Notes: generated by a model from the letters alone, not told the origin. A DNA stretch of 64,000 nucleotides from Caenorhabditis elegans (GCF_000002985.6 NC_003280.10:13078501-13142500); one strand, 5' to 3'. Shown: positions 47,870 through 60,080, counted from the stretch's first letter. Made by a program: numbers and translations.

Positions 47870-48800
47870 GGCCAGGTATTCGAAAAATACCGGCAAATCT
47901 CAGCAATTGCCGGTTTTTCAAAATTCCCGGCAATCAGTGATTTTTGGCAATTGCCGGTTTTCAAGATTCCCCGCAATTGGCAATTTCGGCAATTGCCGTT
48001 TTTCTAAAATTCCGGCAATTCCGGCATATCCGGCAATTGCCGTTTTTCAAAAATACCGACAATTGCCGATTTTCCAAAATTCCGGCAATTGCCGGTTTTT
48101 TCAAAAATTCCGGCAATTTCGGAAATTGCCGGTTATCAAAAATTGCGGCTATTGCCGGTTTTCGAAATTTCCGGTCATCGGCAATTCCGGGAATTGCCGG
48201 TTTTCAAAACTCCCGGCAATCGGAAATATTGTCAATTGCCGATTTTCATAAATTCTGGCAATTCTGGCAATTCCGGCAATACCCAGTTTTCAAAACTTCC
48301 GGCAATTCCGGCAATTGCCGGTTTTCAAAAATTCCGGCAATCAGTGATTTTTGGCAATTGCCAGTTTTCAAAAATTCCGGCGATTGCGGCATGTGCCGGT
48401 TTTCAAAATTCCGGCAATTCCGGAAATTGCCGGTTTTCACAATTCCCGGCAATTGCCGGTTTAAAAACTACCGGTTATCGTCAGTTCCTGCAATTGCCGG
48501 TTTTCAAAAACTCTGGCAATCTGCAATTCCGGAAATTGCCGGTTTTCAAAAATTCCCCGCAATTGGCAATTCCGGCAATTTCGGAAATTGCCGATTATCA
48601 AAAATTTCGGCTATTGCCGGTTTTCGAAATTTCCGGTCATCGGCAATTCCGGCAATTGCCGGTTTTCAAAACTCCCGGCAATCAGCGATTTTTGGAAATT
48701 GCCGGTTCTCAAAAATTCCGGCAATCGGAAATTCCGACAATTGCAGGTTTTTAAAAATTCCGGAAATCGGCAGTTCCGGCAATTGACCGTTTTATAATTC
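47870..48800. repeat. CCGGCAATTGCCGG minisatellite
   Basis: About 25 units of roughly 30-40 bp with consensus CCGGCAATTGCCGG followed by TTTTCAAAAATT. The core is one base shorter than the CCGGCAAATTGCCGG family yet still perfectly self-complementary. Long ORFs on both strands here are translations of the repeat. Confidence 0.92.
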
Positions 48801-49585
48801 AATTTCATAAATACTTTGTAAATAGTGTTGAAATTAAACCGCGTGATTCTATCAGAGATCTCGGAATCATTGTCGATACCAAATGATCATTTGTAAATCA
48901 TATTAACCAGACTTCTAATAGTGCCCTCCTTAAGTGTCGCCAACTCCTTCGCTCATTCCGCTCCACAAGTCCCGAATTCTATTTTAAACTGTTCAATGTT
49001 TACATCCGCCCCGTACTCGAATATGGCTGCGAGCTCTTCCCGCCCAACTCCACTGAACTTGCCAAAAAACTAGAATCTCCCCTCCGGTTTTTCTCAAAGT
49101 GTGTCTTTCAAAGGTGCAATTTATCTTACTCGTCATACAGCAGCAGGCTTTCACAATTTAATTTATTGTCTACTCACCACAGAGGTTCTTCAAATCCTCC
49201 GAACCTTCCATAAAATTATTTCAAGCGAGTATCACTTCCCGTCCTTATCATCGTTCGTTCGAGCTTCACGCACCCCTATCTGTGGGCACCCCTATCACCC
49301 CTATCTACTTGTTATCTGTGGTGTCTAAATGTTTTTTACATGTTAACTTGTCGTTGTGGAATCGAATAACAAAACGTTTCCTTAAATTGTTAACTCCAAA
49401 TGCATTTGCGTCGCGCCTAGGCTCTATTCCATTCGACACCCTCTTCCCCCCAACTTGACCTCCCGGGCTATAGCTGGTCCAACTGGTCACTTTACTTATT
49501 TGTTCACACATCATTTTATTTTACTTTATTTTCTATCTTCCGGTGTAGCTCTTTCTTGTGACAAATAAACAATATTATTATTATT
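48800..49585 (+). mobile_element. Degenerate LINE (reverse transcriptase 3' part)
   Basis: Reading from about 48826 gives IRDLGIIVDTK, then after a stop HINQTSNSALLKCRQLLRSF, FYFKLFNVYIRPVLEYG and LESPLRFFSK. This is the thumb and connection region after the catalytic motifs of non-LTR reverse transcriptases. A frameshift follows (LQILRTFHKII). The element ends in an untranslated part and an ATT tail at about 49572-49585. Stops and frameshifts show it is dead. It resembles worm CR1/LINE elements; subfamily not decided. Confidence 0.85.
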
Positions 49586-51401
49586 CAAAGCTTAAGATAT
49601 ACAACATCAACATCTGTCATTTTGTGTTTCTTCCAAAAAATTTCACTATTTTTTTTTGAAAACTTTCACCCCCGCTGGTTCTCTCTCTCTCGCTCGAAAA
49701 TAATGTGCTTGTTTTTACCATTCTCCCTCGCGCAGCTACAGGGTTGACAGGAAAAACATGACACATGTAGCAGGTGTCGAAAGAAAGGGGAAAAATGGGT
49801 GGACAGAGTCTCATTACAATTTTATTTTTCACACGTTTACAGAGAGACTCGTTTTGGAGGTTTAGATTTAAAGTGCAATTTTTTTAGAACGGGCGAAGCA
49901 GCTTGGGGTGCACTTTTATTTCAAGAGTCTCGCATTTTCTGACTTTCAAATACCTATTTTTACTAGAAATTTGTTACTAGAAGCGGGAGCTTCTTCAAAA
50001 TTTAATTCTAATATCAGGGGGTTCTGGCTTTCCTCATTGAATTTTTCGCGCTCCATTGACAATCGCCCGCCGGACAACGCGTGGGAAAGTCGTGTACTCC
50101 ACACGAACAAATATATTTAGTTTTACAACTAAAATCGAGCCGCGACGCGCCGTAAATCTACCCCAGATATGGCCGAGCCAAAATGGCCTAGTTCGGCCTG
50201 AACTCTTCTATTTCAATTTATGAGGGAAGCCAGAAATCCGTGATGGTATTTATACTTTATTTCCAGAACTTGTTAAAGATTAAGGATATAAGATAAAGTT
50301 AAAAATTCTAAAAATAAGATTTTTGAGCATTAATCTTTTATTGGAATTCATAAAGCATGTGATTATCATCAGACTGCTCAATTACGAAAGATGTGTCACA
50401 GGTTCAAAATTTGTTTTTCTCCATAACTACATATGTATCACTTTTTCAAGTGTTTGCCCATTATTATTGTTTTTTGACATACTTACTGGGCACCGTAAGA
50501 AACTACACTTTAACTTTTCAGGAAAAAATTTTGCAAAAAATAGTAATGTCTAGACCAGGGGTCGCTAAATTGCCGGTTTGCCGACTTGCCAGAAATTTTG
50601 ATTTTCAACAAATTGCCGATTTGCCGGTTTTCCTGAAATTTTAACTTCCGGCAAATTGCTGATTTGCCGATTTGTTGGAAATTTTCAATTCCGGCAAATT
50701 GCTGATTTGCCGATTTGTTGGAAATTTTCAATTCCGGCAAATTGCTGATTTGCCAATTTGCCGAAAGTTTTTAGATGGTTTTTTTATAAGACGAAAACAC
50801 TTAAAACTGTGCCTTTTTGTAATGTTTTCCCGTGTTTTTTTTATTGATATTTTCATAGAAATTGCTTACTTTTCAAAATTGATGTAGGAAAATTCATATG
50901 ATGCGTACAATTTTGCCGATTAAAATTGAAATTCTGAGATTTCCAAAAAAATATGTGCAAAACCACAATTTGACGAAAATTTTCGGCAATTTGCCGGTTT
51001 GCGGATCTGCCTGAATTTTTCAATTCCGGCAATATGCTGATTTGCCGGAAAAATATCGTTTTCCGCCCACCCCTGCGGCAAATCGGCAAAACGGCAAAAC
51101 GGCGAATTGCCGGTATTAAAAATATCCTGTGAATTCGGCAAATCGGCATTTTGACGGTTTGCCAGTTTTCTAGACAAACAAAACAATCTATGATGTCTTG
51201 AAAAGCATTATTCAGTTTTGTCATACATTTTACATTGTAATAAAACAAGATTTTTGAAACTCTTCCTTTTTCGAATTTAAACTATTTCACCAAACTAGAA
51301 GCTCATCTCTATAATACTTTCGAGTTGAAAAACGTTTTGCATGTTTCTCACATTTCCTAAATTAATTTCTTTTAGTTCATTTTCATTTTCGTTATTCCAG
51401 A
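49586..51401. other. Intergenic, repeats only
   Basis: 49600-50130 has a CTCTCTCTCTCGCTCG stretch and no supportable gene. 50132-50235 is a copy of the dispersed repeat at 3137. 50565-50770 and 50975-51165 are CCGGCAAATTGCCGG-family arrays. The rest is AT-rich. Confidence 0.6.
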
Positions 51402-51689
51402 ATGACCACCAACTCATCCGTTGACACCCGACACAATGAGCTCAAACTGGAAGTTGAAAAGCTCCATTCCCTAGAGCAAAAATGCCTCCAAGGACTTGCA
51501 AACCATGAGATGAACTTCCAGCAGAACGTCACCAATAAGCCAGAGAGCTATGAGCAGCAATTTGCCAAGACAACAAGAGATGCAATGGTCAGTACGTACT
51601 CCTTCTTGTACTTGAACAATCTGAAGGAAGAGAAGACCATCGAGCTTCAGGGAATCGAGAAGAGGATGCAGGATCTAAAGAAATCTTAA
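51402..51689 (+). CDS. Small coiled-coil protein
   Basis: A single-exon reading frame of 95 residues. The ATG follows an ATTCCAG acceptor by one base, the layout of a trans-spliced worm mRNA. The protein is hydrophilic and helical: residues about 8-45 (LKLEVEKLHSLEQKCLQG) and 68-95 (LKEEKTIELQGIEKRMQDLK) look like two coiled-coil helices, separated by a segment with TTRDAMVSTYSFLYL. The size and two-helix layout resemble small complex subunits such as prefoldin- or BLOC-1-like proteins, but I recognise no family. An AATAAA lies about 95 bases after the stop. Confidence 0.7.
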   Translation: MTTNSSVDTRHNELKLEVEKLHSLEQKCLQGLANHEMNFQQNVTNKPESYEQQFAKTTRDAMVSTYSFLYLNNLKEEKTIELQGIEKRMQDLKKS

Positions 51690-52508
51690 AAACTAAATAA
51701 CTGTTTTTCAAATAATCGTTGGTAAAATGCCATGTCTTTCGGAATTTTTGTTTGTCTTTCTTTTTTTTTGTTGCTTTCAGTTAATAAATGTACATACCGG
51801 AAAATATAAAAGTTGTCAAAAACCAATCGTTTTTTAGCTGGTAAACTCTTTGGAGATGTGAAGCATACAAGCATGTCTGTCACTATGCCTGTCTACCTAC
51901 CTACCTACCTGTCTTCGTACCTTCCTGATACGCACTTCCCAGTCTCATGCCTACTTGCCAAATACCAAGCAAGCTGAGTTCAACTCTCCCGCACGGTCAA
52001 ACCTTTTAACAAATTTTTTAACGAATTTTTTTCCCAAAAATAAGGGAAAGTAAAAAAAGAAGAAGACCTTTTGTTCAACTGACTTTACGAAAAATGAATT
52101 GGATACAAAAACCCCGATTATCGAAAAAATACAATCGCACATTTTTCTTATAATCAATTTTTGATCTACCTTGTTGACTAGGCTCCTCACCGTCCTTCGA
52201 TGAGACAGCCACAACAAAAATAACAACGGCAACAAGGTAGATCAAAAATAAAATATGAGAAAAATGTGCGATTGTATTTTTTTTTCGATAATATAACGCG
52301 GCTAAAATTGAATTTCTTGGTCCAAAAATGTACCCCATTTGTTGTAGATCAAACAATAATAGGAGATTATTGTTTGATCTACAACAAATTTTTTTGTCTT
52401 TTTCACTCATTTTTCGCCGTTTTTTTTTCTCTCTTTTTTCATCCTCAAGTTTATTGTACTCTACCGGCTGCTTTAAAGTTAAATTTCGTGTTTTTCAGAG
52501 CTCAAAAG
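51690..52508. other. Intergenic with foldback and topoisomerase-copy promoter
   Basis: 51890-51935 is a CTACCTAC simple repeat. 52117-52293 is a foldback (CGAAAAAATACAATCGCAC with its complement). 52343-52382 is a 40-bp palindrome containing GTAGATCAAACAATAAT. From about 52385 the sequence matches the region upstream of the minus-strand topoisomerase copy (58895-59025), so the duplicated unit includes its 5' flank. Confidence 0.7.
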
Positions 52509-55500
52509 ATGAGTGGATCAACTTGTGAGTCTGGAAGCGGCGCCCAGGCGACGAAGGCACCAGCGAAGGCATCATCGAATCCGAAGAATGATGATGGTTG
52601 GTTAATTTTTTGAGTTTCTGTTTTCTCGAATCTAATTTTGCTTTTTTTCAGCCAACGAGGACCGCAACGTGCTCACGACGATCGACAGAGCTGGCGGATC
52701 GGAAACGATTCCTGTGGAGGATGCCTACCAGAAGAAATCCCACCTGGAGCACATCCTCCTGCGTCCCGACAGCTACATCGGCTCAATCGAGCACAATGAG
52801 AAGAAGCCGATGTGGGTCTACAACATGAAGGACAGCAAGCTGGAACAGAGAGATCCTAAGATGAACACAATCAAGATCACCATCAATACGTGAGTTTAGA
52901 CCGTAACATAAATGAATTTAATTTAATTTTGCTTTCTTTCAGGGAGAAAAATGAGATCTCTGTCTACAACAACGGCAAAGGAATCCCAGTCACCCAGCAC
53001 AAAGTGGAGAAAGTCTACGTGCCAGAGCTGATTTTTGGAGCTCTTCTAACATCTTACAACTACAATGACGACGAGAAGAAGCTGACAGGAGGAAGAAACG
53101 GATATGGAGCAAAGCTTTGCAACCTTTTCTCCACAAAGGTCACTCTGGAGACGTCTTCAGTGGATTACAAAAGTGCATTCAAGCAAACGTGGATCAACAA
53201 CATGACGCGTGATGAGGAGCCGACGATTGTTCCGAGCACCGACGAAGACTTCACGAAGATCACATTCTCGCCGGATCTGGCAAAGTTCAAGACGAAGGAG
53301 CTGGACGATGACATCTGCCATTTGATGGCTCGGCGTGCATATGATGTTGCTGGATCCTGTAAAGGAGTTGCCGTGTCCCTCAATGGCAAACGAATCCCAA
53401 TCAAATGATTCAAGGACTACGTCCAAATGTACACTACGCAGTTCAACAAAGAAGGAGGACCTCGCAAGATCGCATATGAGCAAGTCGGAGGTCGTTGGCA
53501 GGTCGCCTTGGCTCTTTCGGAAAAAGGCTTTCAACAAGTGTCATTCGTCAACAGTGTTGCTACCACAAAAGGAGGCCGCCACGTGGACTATGTCGCGGAT
53601 CAGATGGCTTCACTGCTCATGGCCTCAATCGAGAAGAAGCTTGGGGTCGGTGGAAATCAGGCGATCGCAGGTAAATTTCTTTCGGCTATTTCATCAAAAG
53701 TTGATAACACAAAACAGCTACATGAGCTTCTTGGTGTCTCGAAAATAAGAATATTCTGTAAATTTTGAAGTTTTTCTTCGAGATTTCCTCAATACTTTTT
53801 TAGTATCGGGCACCAAGATGGAGAAGGTTTTTATTTAGTTTCAAAAAACGCAACATTTTCGGTTTTGTGCTTTTTTTTTGGCAAAATTGCACAAAATATT
53901 CACTATTTTATAGTCATTTTTAGCGAATAAAATACGAATTTGATGCGAAGTTAATAATTTGGAAGCTATTTCAAATTTAAATAAAATAAAATTTATAATC
54001 CAACTAAATCAATTAATTACTTTTCAGATAAGAGATCACATGTGGGTCTTCGTGAATTGCTTGATCGAGAACCCAACTTTCGACTCGCAGGCGAAAGAGG
54101 AAATGACACTGGAAGAGGAGTTTTTCGGATCGAGCCCCGAGCTCTCCGAAAACTTCGTCAGGACGGCAGTCAGGCTCGGCATTGTCAGTGACATTGCCGA
54201 AGCACTGGAATGGCAGATTCAGCGAGAGCTTCGCGATGAGAACGTGGCGGAATCCACCCTCATGGTAATTTATTTAAACTAAATTTTAAATTCTAATTTA
54301 CATTTATTTCAGGACATTCCAAAGCTTGAAGATGCCAACGAAGCTGGAACCAAAACTTCCCAACAGTGCACATTGATTCTGACGAAAGGAAAATGGAGGG
54401 CCTCACAAGATCGCATATGAGCAAGTCGGAGATCGTTGGCAAGTCGCCTTGGCTCTTTCGGAAAAAGGCTTTCAACAAGTCTCATTTGTCAACAGTTTGG
54501 CTACCACAAATGGAGGACGCCACGTGGACTACGTCGCGGATCAGCTGACAATGGCATTGATCGGCCCCATCAGGAAGAAGCTTGGGTCAATGCACATACT
54601 TCGATCCCAGGTATATTTCTTTCGGCCTTTTCTTCAAAAGTTGATAACACAAAAAAGCTATATGAGCTTCTTGGTGCCTCGATAATAAGAAAATTCTATG
54701 AATTTCGAAGATTTCTTTAGAGATTTTCTTAGTACTTTTATAGTATCAGGCACCAAGATGGAGAGGTTTTTGTTTAGTTTCAAAAAACGCAACGCAACAT
54801 TTTCGTTTTTATTTTGTTATTTTTTTGGCAAAATTGCACAAAATATTTACCTCTCTATTCCGACTAAATTAATTAGTTATTTTTCAGGTCGAGGAGCACG
54901 TATGCATTTTTCTCAATTGCAAAATTGAAAACCCTGCATTCGAATCTCAGGCGAAGGAGAGAATGACCTTGGATCCGGAGCAATTCGGATCGACATTCCA
55001 GCTCAGCGAGAAATTCCTCCGTAATGCAACAAGACTTGGAATTGTTGCTGACATTGCGTCCAAAGTGGAGTGTGCTCTTCAAAAAGAGCTTCGAAGTGAG
55101 CCATCAATGAGATGCACTCTGAAGGTAATTTATCTAAACTAAAGATGAAATTCTAATTTACATTTATTTCAGGGCATTCCAAAGCTGGAGGACGCAAACG
55201 ACGCTGGAACCAGCAACTCGCAGCAATGCACGCTGATCTTGACGGAGGGGGATTCTGCGAAGGCTCTAGTTCTTTCCGGACTCTCCGTCGTCGGACGTAT
55301 CAAGTTCGGAGTCTTTCCGTAACGAAGTCCGATAACAAGTTCAGAGCCTTCCCTTGTAAGCGTCTGCAATTCACTCAAAAGCACTGAAATTCGAGATTTT
55401 CTTGGTCTGACCTAAATTTCAACAAATGTTTTCATAATTAATTGCCACTCTGTACACTTGGTCATTACGGTCTACTTTTTGTAAATTTAAGAGAAACCAT

Positions 55501-55712
55501 TTTTGACTCTACTCTATGTACTTTGTTAGGTGGTGTCATGCATTTCATAATAAGTTGTGACGTCACAAAAATTAAAAAGCACAAAATTTGCATCGTCACA
55601 ATGAAGTATAAGAAATTTAATTTTTCAGATACCGCAAGACCCCGTGAACTCAGGCTCGGACTCCGATCAGCCGAAGAGGAAGAGGGGACGTGACGACTCG
55701 GGCTCGGATTAA
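52509..55712 (+). pseudogene. Topoisomerase II copy A: rearranged and interrupted
   Basis: Exons 52509-52596, 52652-52889 and 52943 onward give the ATPase start (LEHILLRPDSYIGSIEHNEK, NEISVYNNGKGIPVTQHKVE, GGRNGYGAKLCNLFSTK). A 25-residue in-frame gap at about 52855 removes the segment with EILVNAADN, the GHKL N-box that binds Mg-ATP; it lies between two QRD codon repeats. GGA to TGA stops the frame at 53406. Beyond, homologous sequence continues to 54395, where the transducer segment starts again: about 53450-54390 is repeated at about 54399-55320. The second repeat reaches the TOPRIM EGDSA motif and stops at 55321. Then only a C-terminal tail exon remains (55629-55712: QPKRKRGRDD). The catalytic-tyrosine core is absent. 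A short ATPase fragment of about 264 residues could still be made. Confidence 0.85.
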
Positions 55713-55991
55713 TTTTCATTTTTCCCAACATCCCTTTTTTAATTTTACTTCATTTTCCCACCATTTTTCATTTTCCCCACCATTGTCTCCAACCCAATGT
55801 GAATGTGCCTCCTATCTTTAAGCCTGTTTTTATTTTCAAATTTTAATACAAACCTTTTATTTTTTTAATTTTGATTAATTTTTTAACTTTGATTAATTTT
55901 TTCCTCGTTTCTCTTGCAATTGAGACGAAGAACTTCCTGGTTAGATTGGGAACTGGGCCAGCTGAAATCTAACTGTGAACAATCTAACTGT

Positions 55992-56276
55992 GTTTCGAAT
56001 TCCAATTTCCACAGGTATATACAGGCGTAAAAAGAGCAAAAATAAAAATTATGGAATTCCTGAAATGTTTTGATAGATTTGGATTCTAGATTTTTTAAAA
56101 ATATTATAGGTAAGTTTGTGGGACATGAAAGTAAATTTAAGCCGCGCTAGAGAGGTTTTTGTTTCGAATTCCAATTTCCACAGGTATATACAGGCGTAAA
56201 AAGAGCAAAAATAAAAATTATGGAATTCCTGAAATGTTTTGATAGATTGGGATTCTAGATTTTTTAAAAAATATTA
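55992..56276 (+). repeat. Direct repeat pair at the junction of the topoisomerase copies
   Basis: 55992-56106 and 56161-56276 are about 115-bp direct copies (starting GTTTCGAATTCCAATTTCCA). The second runs into the 3' end of the minus-strand topoisomerase copy. The pair sits where the two copies meet tail to tail. Confidence 0.9.
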
Positions 56277-58894
56277 TTTTCGTTGTGGAGACTCGAGAAG
56301 AAGACCAATTCGCGATTGACGAAATCTTTGAAGGTGACGAATCGAGTGTCCTTGTTGTAGAGATATTCTTCAGCAAGTCCCTGCTCCTTTCTGTCTTTCT
56401 TCTCCCGCATCCACTTCAAAAGCCAGTCTTTTCTCTCTTCAATTTTCTGCTTTGAGAAAGCCATGTCGATAGCGTTATCATCATCAGCTCTGTTGTACTT
56501 GAAGCGGATACGATGACGAACCATGTCCAGGAACTACTCCTTAGCTTCCTTGGCAGTCGATGTACCTAATCCCTTGTAGTACTTGATCTTATACGACTTC
56601 CAGTTGTCCGTGTTCGTTCTCCACTCAGAGTATTCTGGGAGCGAGTAGAAGGAGACTTCTTCTTTTCCTTTGGTGGCTTTGACAATTGGAGTGATGAACT
56701 CCTCGACGAAGTTCCGTTGAATCAGTGATGGCCAGAAATGATGTAGAAAACTGATAATGAGACCTTTGATGTGAGAGCCATCCTGATCCTGATCAGCCAT
56801 GATCATCAGCTTCCCGTATCGAAGTGTCCTGAACTCATCATCAAACTCGTACTTTAAATCTCTCTGAAGTCCGAGGATCTTGATCATCGCGTTGACTTCA
56901 GCATTCTCGGCGATCTGCTTCACACTTGCGTCGCGGACATTCAGCAACTTTCCTCGGAGCGGGAAGACTCCGAACTTGTCCCGTCCAACAACGGAAAGTC
57001 CCGAAATAGCAAGCGTTTTGGCCGAGTCTCCTTCCGTCACAATCAATGTGCACCGTTCGGAAGTTTTGGTTCCAGCTTCTTTGGCATCTTCAAGCTTTGG
57101 AATGCACTGAAATAAATGTAAATTAGAATTGAATTTTTAGTTGAGATAAATTACCTTTATTGGCGAGCTTTCCGAGGCTTTCTGGACGAGATTTTCTCGG
57201 ATATCTACACCAATTTCACGGGAAATTTGGCGGATCAGGCCAATTTGTAAAGCCGTTTTGCAGAATTTCTTGCTCAGAGCGCATGTGGATCCGAATCGAT
57301 CGTGCCGTAGCGTCATCATTTCCTTCGTTTGCGAGTCGAACGTTGGCCACTCGATGAGACAGTTCACGAAAACCCACAAATGGTTTTCAATCTGAAAAAT
57401 TTAATTTAGTCGGATTATTACTGTTATTTCATTTAAATTCGCAAAATCGATTCAAAATTTTAACTTCTTTGAAACTAAATAAAAACATTCTCCATCTTAG
57501 TGCCCGATACTATAGAAGTTTTGCGGAAATCTCTAGAAAATTTCAAAATTTGCACAATTTTCTCATTATAAAGACACCAAGGAGCTCATATAGCTATTTT
57601 GTTTTAAATAAAAGGTCGAAAGAAAGAAAGAAATTTACCATGAATGGATCGACGTCCTTTGAAAGCTCCTGCTTGATCGAGCCCTTGAGTCTCGCAATCA
57701 TCTGGTCGACAACATGGTCCACATGTCTTCCTCCTTTTGTGGTGGAAACGTTGTTAGCAAACGAAATTTGCTGGAAGCCAACGTCCGAAAGGGCCAAAGC
57801 CACCTGCCAGCGATTTCCAATTTGCTCGTAGACCGTCTTCAGAGGCTCTCCTTCAAATGTGATTTGTGAAGTATACATTTTCACGTAGTCCTCGAATCCC
57901 TTGACTGAAATCATCTCTCCATTGAGGATGACGTCTACACCTTTACAGGTTGCCGCCACGTCGTAGGCACGCCGAGCCATCAAATGGCAGATATCGTCGT
58001 CAAGTTCCTTCATCTTGAACTTTGCCAGATCCGGCGAGAATGTGATCTTCGTGAAGTCTTCGTCGGTGCTCGGAACAATCGTCGGCTCCTCATCACGCGT
58101 CATGTTGTTGATCCACGTTTGCTTGAATGCACTTTTGTAGACCCGAGATGACGTCTCACAAGTGAATTTTGTGGAGAAAATGTTGCAGAGTTTAGCTCCA
58201 TATCCGTTTCGTCCTCCTATCATTGCCTTCTGATTGCCGACGAAGTTTGATGACGTGAGAAGACTTCCGAAAATAAGCTCAGGAACGAAGACTTTCTCCA
58301 CTTTGTGCTGAGTGACAGGAATTCCTTTTCCGTTGTTGTATACAGAGATCTCGTTTTTCGCCCTGAAAGAAGGTAAAATCAATTTAAATTCATTTTGTGC
58401 TACGCTCTAAACTTACTTGTTGATGGTAACTCTTATCGTGTTCATCTTCCGATCTCTCTGTTTGTTGTCAGCCGCATTTACAAGGATTTCGTCATAAATC
58501 TTGAATAGTCCCGGCACGTATGAGATGTCACGCTGCTCCAGCTTGCTGTCCTCCATGTTGTAGACCCACATCGGCTTCTTCTCGGTGTGCTCGATTGAGC
58601 CGATGTAGCTGTCCGGACGCAGGAGGATGTGCTCGAGTTGGGACTTCTTTTGGTAGATATCCACGATCGCCATTTGTTTCGAGCCACCACCTTTTTTGTC
58701 GATCGACGTGAACACATTGCGGTCCTCTTCAGTCATAACCATCGACTCGTTGGCTGAAAAGAAGCAAATTAGAATCAAGAAACTCTACAAATTAACCAAC
58801 CATCATCTTTCTTGTTCTTCGGTGACGCCTTCTCCTTCTTTGGTGCGGTCTTCTTCGGATGGCTTGATTCTCCGACACTGTCTGAGTCGCTCAT
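56264..58894 (-). pseudogene. Topoisomerase II copy B: N-terminal half, one nonsense codon
   Basis: Exons 58894-58801, 58753-58417, 58362-57639, 57391-57155 and 57106-56534 join in phase to 654 residues, then a TAG replaces the expected Tyr in AKEAKE-Y-F; the same frame runs on to 56264. Present are the GHKL ATPase with IYDEILVNAADNKQRD, NNGKGIPV and GGRNGYGAKL, the transducer, and TOPRIM with EGDSA and DQDQDGSH. The sequence ends just after VNRELVFFS, so the winged-helix domain with the catalytic Tyr and the C-terminal tail are missing. It cannot cut DNA. A truncated ATPase-TOPRIM protein is plausible, since splicing is intact; worms are known to have a functional truncated topoisomerase II relative (cin-4). 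I do not assign a name. Confidence 0.85.
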
Positions 58895-59200
58895 TTTTTT
58901 GCGATCTGAAAAACACGAAATTTAAATTTAAAGCAGCCGGTAGAGTACAATAAACTTGAGGATGAGAAAAGAGAGAAAAAAAACGGCGAAAAATGAGTGA
59001 AAAAGACAAAAAAATTTGTTCTCTCTCAACACACTTGGAGTCGGTCTCTCTCCTATTATGATTTAGTCAAAAACAAATGCGGGAATTTATGCAGTTTGGC
59101 ACTTTGCCAAGAAACAAAAAGAACATTACAACATCTAGAGACCTCTAGAGAAAAAATTAATAAAGAAAAAAAGGGAAGATGGAGGACTTTGCTAAATTGT
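58895..59200. other. 5' flank of topoisomerase copy B
   Basis: 58895-59025 mirrors 52385-52508, including CCGGTAGAGTACAATAAAC, so it is the shared promoter or 5' UTR of the duplicated unit. No gene is seen up to 59200. Confidence 0.6.
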
Positions 59201-59204
59201 CAAA

Positions 59205-60080
59205 GTTTTAAGTGAAGTGCCAATTGTTGGCAAATTGCCAAATTTATAGTGAAATGGCAATTTTTGGCAACTTGCCGAATTTTTAGTGAAATAGCAATTT
59301 TTGGCAACTTGCCGAATTTCTAGTAAATTTCCATTTTTAGTGAATAGCCAGTATTTCGTAAATTGGCAAATTTTTAGTGAAATGGCAATTTTTGGCAACT
59401 TGCCGATTTTTTAGTGAAATGGCAATTTTTGGCAAATTGCCAACTTTTCAGTGAAATGACAATCTTTGGCAAATTGCCAACTTTTCAGTGAAATGACAAT
59501 CTTTGGCAAATTGCCATTTTTTAGTGAATTGCCAGTTTTTCGTAAATTGGCAAATTTTTAGTGAAATGGCAATCTTTGGCAAATTGCCAAATTTTTAGTG
59601 AAATGGCAATTTTTGGCAAATTGTCAGATTTTTAGTGAATTGCCAGTTTTTAGTGAAATGCCAGTTTTTAGTGAAATGCCAGTTTTTCAGAAATTGGCAA
59701 TTTTTTGTGAAGTGCCAATTGTTGGCAAATTGCCAAATTTCTAGTGAATTTCCATTTTTAGTGAATAGCCAGTATTTCGTAAATTGGCAAATTTTTAGTG
59801 AAATGGCAATTTTTGGCAAATTGCCAATTTTTTAGTGAAGTGCCAATTGTTGCAAATTGCCAAATTTCTAGTGAATTTCCATTTTTCAGTGAACCAATTT
59901 TTTTTAATTGGCAATAGTTAAATAAATTGCCGATTTTTCGTAAATTGTCAAATTTTTAGTGAAGTGCTAATTGTTGGCAAATTGCCAAATTTATAGTGAA
60001 ATGGCAATTTTTGGCAACTTGCCTATTTTTTAGTGAAATGGCAATTTTTGGCAAGTTGCCAAATTTTTAGTGAATTGCCA
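59205..60080. repeat. TTTGGCAAATTGCCAAA minisatellite
   Basis: About 20-25 units of roughly 36 bp, consensus TTTTTAGTGAAATGGCAA plus TTTTTGGCAAATTGCCAA. The core is again self-complementary, a GC-reduced relative of the CCGGCAAATTGCCGG family. 60120-60225 and 60400-60680 revert to the CCGGCAAATTGCCGG type. Confidence 0.9.

Noticed and set aside
49617..49832. 71-codon minus-strand ORF
   Set aside because: Low-complexity stretches (Ser/Arg from a CT repeat), no splice or start context.
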